Shown piece by piece: positions 60,559 through 64,000 of a DNA stretch of 64,000 bases. The stretch covers positions 46,483 through 110,482 of the forward strand of contig NZ_JACRTG010000020.1 of assembly GCF_014385195.1 (NCBI RefSeq). The letters run 5' to 3'. Position 1 is the first letter of the stretch. Each line of letters opens with the position of its first letter. This DNA comes from Paratissierella segnis (GTDB taxonomy: Bacteria > Bacillota > Clostridia > Tissierellales > Tissierellaceae). A model generated the notes under the pieces. That model ran no database searches and was not told where the DNA came from. It saw only the letters and a program-made list of their open reading frames with translations. Position numbers and translations under genes: made by a program.

Positions 60559-61128
60559 TCAATCTATTTCAAAGATATCTGTGAGTGAATGACTTACTAA
60601 AAAATGATAAGCATCTATTATCTTGTCTATTGAATTATCGTTATTGGAATTTTGAAGCATCCATATTTTCAGTACATAGACAAGACCTACGGTATAATAG
60701 ACGGCAATGTCTTTATTTGAAAGTGATTTAACGCTATTATTTATCTTTTTACTTCGTTTATCAAAAATATGAAATAGAAATTCTGTTAGCATATTCACCA
60801 AAATTTCTTCAAAAGAATTTTGACCTGTTGTTTTAAAAGCACGATTATAAAATTCCTGATTTTTACCAAAGTAAGTAAAAATCATACGTATTGCTTCTCT
60901 TTCCATACCAATGTCGACAAGAGCATATAAGGGATCAAATAATTCTTCCTTTAAAATGTTTTCAAAAACTGCATTTTTATCTTGATAATAATTATAAAAA
61001 GTAGGCCTAATCACACCTGCATCGTCCGTAATCATTTTTATGGTTATTTTTTCAAAAGGGTGTTTTAGCATTTGTTCCTTAAAGCTCTGTGCCAATTTAT
61101 TCTTTATATCAATCTTTTTTTGGCTCAT
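60559..61128 (-). CDS. TetR-family transcriptional regulator
   Basis: A 189-residue regulator. The N-terminal helix-turn-helix is FEKITIKMITDDAGVIRPTFYNYYQDKNAVFE (about 25-56), with YYHDK-like YYQDK typical of the family. The C-terminal ligand domain is helical. The target is unknown. Neighbours are lit on one side and the small membrane protein on the other. A palindrome at 61152-61164 may be its own operator. GAGGAA precedes ATG. Confidence 0.9.
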   Translation of the reverse strand: MSQKKIDIKNKLAQSFKEQMLKHPFEKITIKMITDDAGVIRPTFYNYYQDKNAVFENILKEELFDPLYALVDIGMEREAIRMIFTYFGKNQEFYNRAFKTTGQNSFEEILVNMLTEFLFHIFDKRSKKINNSVKSLSNKDIAVYYTVGLVYVLKIWMLQNSNNDNSIDKIIDAYHFLVSHSLTDIFEID

Positions 61129-61151
61129 TTCCTCTATAATCCTTTCACTAT

Positions 61152-61164
61152 ATTGGTTACCAAT
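61152..61164. promoter_or_regulatory. Possible TetR operator
   Basis: ATTGGT-T-ACCAAT is a perfect 6-bp inverted repeat about the centre, 24-36 bases upstream of the TetR ATG. TetR regulators commonly bind such sites near their own start. Confidence 0.4.
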
Positions 61165-61198
61165 AACTTCATACCCATAAAGATTGATATAAAATCAA

Positions 61199-61235
61199 CA
61201 AAAGCTCTCTGCAAAAATATTGCAGAGAGCTTTTG
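61199..61235. terminator. Strong terminator after the small membrane protein gene
   Basis: CAAAAGCTCTCTGCAA and TTGCAGAGAGCTTTTG form a perfect 16-bp stem with a 5-base loop. On the minus strand TTGATTTTAT follows. Confidence 0.88.
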
Positions 61236-61254
61236 TAAACATTTGCTATCTATG

Positions 61255-61488
61255 TTATACCAGACCCACTATTAGGGCAATAACACCTATAGCTACTGCT
61301 ATTCCATTGAGAGTCCTTTGAGGTGAAAATAAGCCAATGATTCCCAATACAATACCAATAATACTCATTGCAGTTGGTTGCCAGAAGAAAGCAATAACTG
61401 CAGCTATAATGGCTAGCCATCCTAACCATTTACCGGTTTTGTCATTAAATTTTGTTTCTTTTTTCTCAACTTTATTATTTTCTGTCAT
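61255..61488 (-). CDS. Small two-helix membrane protein
   Basis: A 77-residue protein not recognised as a named gene. A charged N-terminus (TENNKVEKKETKFNDK) is followed by a hydrophobic region with two or three short helices (GWLAIIAAVIAFFW, IIGIVLGIIGLF, GIAVAIGVIALIVGLV). The codon pattern and the strong ribosome binding site (AAGGGGGG 7 bases upstream of ATG) support a real gene. It lies 27 bases after the MntP-like gene and is probably co-transcribed with it. Confidence 0.75.
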   Translation of the reverse strand: MTENNKVEKKETKFNDKTGKWLGWLAIIAAVIAFFWQPTAMSIIGIVLGIIGLFSPQRTLNGIAVAIGVIALIVGLV

Positions 61489-61515
61489 TCTTAATCCCCC
61501 CTTTCACAATTTATT

Positions 61516-62121
61516 TTAAAAAATCATCTTCAACACATCTATAACAAGTAATATACCAACCGTTAGAAGTATCACTGTACTTGTTATATAAGCTTTCCTT
61601 TTCTGCTCATAGCCAAAATGGTAGCCAATATATATTCCTGCAATAACAGAAGCTATACTTATAACGAATATTGGAATAATGATAGTATTCAGCTTCATGT
61701 CCATAAGCGAAATTCCTATTCCTATCAAGAATTCATCAATGCTGGTAATTGTGGCAAGTAAAGCTATTCTCTTAGTATTAATGGATTCTAAGCGTCTTTC
61801 AAATATATTGTCCTCTTCCAAACTCTTTTTAAACATCCTAATGCCAAGTCCTAAGAATATTGCAGATGCAACAATTGATAAGAATATTCGTGTTGTACTT
61901 ATCTTGGTTTCAAAAATGCCAATATCGATAATCTTATTCATCAAAATATTCCCTAATAAAAGCGACAATGCCATCCAGCTTCCAAAGAATATGGAAACTT
62001 TAAAGACTTTTTTCTTATCTATCTCATACAACATAGCACCTTCAATATTCATAACTGCAAATAAATCAAGGGATGCTGCTATAGCCAAAGCAATAATCTC
62101 TAATGATTCAATAATGACCAC
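61516..62121 (-). CDS. MntP/YtaF-like putative manganese efflux pump
   Basis: A 201-residue protein with six helices and two-fold repeats of the MntP family. The motifs ALAIAASLDLFAV near the N-terminus and ATITSIDEFLIGIGISL near residue 130 carry the conserved Asp residues. MntP exports Mn2+; the YtaF subfamily is sporulation-linked, so the exact role is open. I saw no Mn2+ (yybP-ykoY) riboswitch upstream. The start is GTG at 62121 with only a weak Shine-Dalgarno, so the start is uncertain. Confidence 0.8.
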   Translation of the reverse strand: MVIIESLEIIALAIAASLDLFAVMNIEGAMLYEIDKKKVFKVSIFFGSWMALSLLLGNILMNKIIDIGIFETKISTTRIFLSIVASAIFLGLGIRMFKKSLEEDNIFERRLESINTKRIALLATITSIDEFLIGIGISLMDMKLNTIIIPIFVISIASVIAGIYIGYHFGYEQKRKAYITSTVILLTVGILLVIDVLKMIF

Positions 62122-62375
62122 CTGCTATCGGTTTATACTTTACAAGGAAGTAAGTTCTTGATATATCAATAATTTCTTCTTGTAATCATAAATTACCCGA
62201 ACATTGCATATGAATAAACATTCAAATAATCCATACTGTTAAAGCATTACAACATTAAGTAAATCTTGTGGAATAGAACAACATATTATATAATTTGTAT
62301 TTTAAAATCAATAATCTTCTGTTTAATTCAACAAATAAAATTAAATTTGACTATTCTAAACAGATTTTATTCTAA
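62122..62375. other. Intergenic region with nothing recognised
   Basis: About 254 bases of AT-rich sequence between the MntP-like gene and the intron end. I see no ORF, terminator or riboswitch. It should contain the promoter of the MntP-like gene and the 3' exon flank of the intron. Confidence 0.5.
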
Positions 62376-62408
62376 ATCGAGTAGGGAAAAATAAATTTTC
62401 CCTCTCAC

Positions 62409-62440
62409 ACCACCGTACGTACGGTTCCGTATACGGCGGT
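62409..62440 (-). ncRNA. Group II intron domain V (intron B)
   Basis: ACCGCCGTA pairs with TACGGTGGT (one G-U pair), with a two-base CG bulge and a short upper stem closed by a 4-base loop. This is the expected domain V architecture, and it begins right after the RT stop codon. Confidence 0.85.
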
Positions 62441-63730
62441 TCAATTAAATCTAACATTACGCCTGTGTTCGTAGTAATCTAATGGACTGACTAACCCTCT
62501 TTGGATTAATATTTTCTTAGATATTGCTCTTGATACACAGGTTTTTGTTGCTACAAAATAGTACCTATCTCCACAATATGAGGTTAATTTTGCTAGGTCT
62601 TTGCTAATTCCTAACTTTTGTAATCCCCATTGTCTTTTTGAAGGTACTTTCCACATTTTCCAGATTATCATTCTCAGTCTTGTTCTAAGCCTTGAGTCTA
62701 TCTCTGCTAAAGCAGTTTTCATTGAACCTATTAGAAAATAGTTCACCCAGCCTCTTATCACTTGATTTAATTTCTTTAATCGCTCTATAAAACTGATTGA
62801 CCATTTCCTTTGTGTTAGGACTTTGAGCTTATCTTTAAATCTTCTGATTGAGTCTTGGTGGGGTCTTGCCTTCCATTGGTTGACTCTTCCGTCTTTCCAA
62901 AACCCAAAACCTAAATATTTGAGATTAGGTGGTCTAGTAATTTTGCTCTTTGATGCATTAACCTTTAGTCCTAGTTTTCTTTCAATCCAACTGGTTACGG
63001 ATTCCATGACTCTTTTTGCTGCTGATTTACTTTTTACTGTTATGATGCAGTCATCACAGTAGCGTACAAAATTTAGTCCACGACTTTCCAGCTCTTTATC
63101 AAGTTCATTTAGCATGATATTGCTTAACAAAGGAGATAAATTTCCCCCTTGTGGTGTACCTGTTTCTGATGGTAGATATTTACCTCTATCCATTATTCCT
63201 GCTTGAAGGAACTTTCGGATTAATGACTCTGTATCAGGGTCATCTATGATATCATGTACTAGGCTCATCAACTTGTCTTGTGGGACAGTGTCAAAGAACT
63301 TTTCTAAATCAATATCTACAATCCATAGATAACCATCATTAAAATATTCTAGTAATTTTAATACAGCCATTTCGCAATTTCTGCATGGTCTAAATCCATA
63401 GCTGAAGTCTGAGAACCCCTTATCTGCAATGGGACTTATTACTTGAACTATTGCTTGTTGTATTATCCTATCCATGACTGTTGGTATTCCTAGCTTTCTT
63501 GTATCACCATTAGGTTTTGGGATTTCTACTCTTAATACTGGTTGTGGTTTGTAACGTCTTTCTTTTATTTCGACTTTTATCTCTTGCCAATTTTCTCTAA
63601 TGTACTCATCAATTTCGTCGATGGTTATCCCATCGACTCCACTTGTACCCTTATTTGAACATACTCTCTTGAGGGCTTGATACATATTTTGTCGGTCAAG
63701 TATTTTGTCTAGTAATTTCATAATGTGCAT
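62441..63730 (-). CDS. ltrA: Group II intron reverse transcriptase/maturase
   Basis: A 429-residue intron-encoded protein. RT blocks are in order: GVDGITIDE, RRYKPQPVLRVEIPKPNGDTR, GIPTVMDRIIQQAI, SYGFRPCRN, VDIDLEKFFDTV, GTPQGGNLSPLLSNIML, and the active site FVRYCDDCII (residues 224-227 YCDD, where most have YADD). A maturase X domain follows (RGWVNYF, then SRAISKKILIQRGLVSPLDYY). There is no HNH endonuclease domain. GGAG lies 4 bases upstream of ATG. The ORF is complete. Confidence 0.95.
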   Translation of the reverse strand: MHIMKLLDKILDRQNMYQALKRVCSNKGTSGVDGITIDEIDEYIRENWQEIKVEIKERRYKPQPVLRVEIPKPNGDTRKLGIPTVMDRIIQQAIVQVISPIADKGFSDFSYGFRPCRNCEMAVLKLLEYFNDGYLWIVDIDLEKFFDTVPQDKLMSLVHDIIDDPDTESLIRKFLQAGIMDRGKYLPSETGTPQGGNLSPLLSNIMLNELDKELESRGLNFVRYCDDCIITVKSKSAAKRVMESVTSWIERKLGLKVNASKSKITRPPNLKYLGFGFWKDGRVNQWKARPHQDSIRRFKDKLKVLTQRKWSISFIERLKKLNQVIRGWVNYFLIGSMKTALAEIDSRLRTRLRMIIWKMWKVPSKRQWGLQKLGISKDLAKLTSYCGDRYYFVATKTCVSRAISKKILIQRGLVSPLDYYEHRRNVRFN

Positions 63731-63883
63731 TCTACTCCTTTTCGCTCGCTTGGAAACATCTTAATTTAGTGACCTTGGGTTCCTTGTACGTTTTCACCTG
63801 TATCAATCAAACTATCCAAGCTACATCCATTTTGTATTGTGCTCTTTAATTGTTCAGTCCTTCACTAAAAAAAAACTTTAGCT

Positions 63884-64000
63884 GTCGGATAGGGGAGTGA
63901 CTTCTCAATCCTTCCCCCTCCTAAGAACGGAACGTGCGACTTTCACCGCATTCCGCTCACGTATTTATAACGCATAATATCCGATTAGCGCAGCTTTATT
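63884..64000 (-). mobile_element. Group II intron A, 3' end (continues beyond window)
   Basis: A second, unrelated-looking intron tail. A canonical 34-base domain V (63925-63958) is followed by a domain VI-like stretch (AGGAGGGGGAAGGATTG...CTCCCCTATCCGAC) ending near 63884. Its upstream part lies past the window edge. It stands on the same strand directly ahead of intron B. Confidence 0.8.
63925..63958 (-). ncRNA. Group II intron domain V (intron A)
   Basis: GAGCGGAA pairs with TTCCGTTC, with the AGC catalytic triad, a CG bulge, upper stem TGCG/CGCA and a GAAA-type loop. All 34 positions fit the bacterial domain V layout. Confidence 0.9.

Larger units (their letters stand above)
62376..63883 (-). 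mobile_element. Group II intron B, 3' part with RT ORF (5' end unresolved)
   Basis: The RT ORF is followed by a domain V hairpin (62409-62440: 9-bp lower stem ACCGCCGTA/TACGGTGGT, CG bulge, TACG upper stem) and a domain VI hairpin (62383-62403: AGGGAAAA/TTTTCCCT), with a likely 3' end at ...CTACTCGAT (62376). Only about 150 bases lie between the ORF and another intron's 3' end at 63884. That is too short for domains I-III, so the element is truncated or interrupted. The boundaries are inferred. Confidence 0.75.

Noticed and set aside
61679..62161. 160-residue plus-strand ORF over the MntP-like gene
   Set aside because: The minus strand encodes a clear six-helix MntP-family protein. The plus-strand hydrophobicity is a mirror effect.
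62122..62340. Manganese (yybP-ykoY) riboswitch upstream of the MntP-like gene
   Set aside because: None of the conserved loop sequences of that class is visible on the minus strand.
1..64000. tRNA, rRNA or tmRNA genes
   Set aside because: I found no cloverleaf or conserved rRNA stretch. The GGTACCGCG motifs belong to T-box leaders, not to tRNA genes.

Overview
The window looks like chromosomal DNA of a low-GC, anaerobic, endospore-forming Firmicute, most likely of the Clostridia/Tissierellia group. The evidence is a set of sporulation genes (spoIIGA, sigE, sigG, sigK, spoVD and YhcN/YlaJ-type lipoproteins), T-box leaders, AT-rich sequence with strong Shine-Dalgarno sites, frequent TTG/GTG starts, and gene orders that match Bacillus/Clostridium. 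Almost all genes lie on the minus strand; only two convincing genes (4757-5494 and 23678-24730) are on the plus strand. The species call is inference.

Layout from left to right. (1) 184-4468: type IV pilus block pilB-pilT-pilC-pilin. (2) 4757-7934: a spore-type lipoprotein, uninterrupted sigK and a class B penicillin-binding protein. (3) 8099-22832: a long conserved neighbourhood, in transcription order Rrf2 regulator-iscS-iscU-AI-2E permease-alaS-ireB-aldo/keto reductase-ruvX-DUF1292-fur-RNase J, then queT-mltG-trmR-trhP-udk. This closely follows B. subtilis alaS-yrzL-yrrK-yrzB-yrrL-yrrM-yrrN/O-udk, but udk carries a one-base frameshift. (4) 22973-27008: a Cys-containing spore-type protein, a beta-propeller-like protein, a DUF3343-like small protein, a threonine dehydrogenase-type SDR and a DegV protein. 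(5) 27082-32936: leuS and asnS, each behind a T-box leader whose specifier codon can be read (CTC and AAC), then rarA. (6) 33160-36544: nrdR, ymxH/ylmC, sigG, sigE and spoIIGA. (7) 36685-51867: a division and cell-wall (dcw) cluster from mraZ to ftsZ, closed by a strong terminator and opened by a three-repeat MraZ-type operator. (8) 52114-58639: lgt, two M16 peptidases, a second YhcN-like lipoprotein, deoC, pduL, a flavodoxin-like reductase and folT behind a THF riboswitch. (9) 58824-62121: a membrane-anchored Mrr-like nuclease-domain protein overlapping a Lit-family lipoprotein transacylase, a TetR regulator, a small membrane protein and a MntP-like pump. (10) 62376-64000: group II intron material with a reverse transcriptase and two different domain V hairpins.

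The most interesting points are: the tandem or nested group II introns at the right edge, whose RT has a YCDD active site; the Lit/Mrr-like overlapping membrane pair; the udk frameshift; palindromic operator candidates over promoters (pduL-deoC, the isc regulator, mraZ); a hairpin that buries the ribosome binding site of the DUF3343-like gene; and an intergenic repeat family (TTCACAATTCACAATT plus GAAGGATCTCCGGTTTT-type units), one copy of which carries three hairpins. Nothing here is clearly an undescribed defence or metabolic system. The Lit/Mrr pair and the intron arrangement are the best candidates for follow-up.
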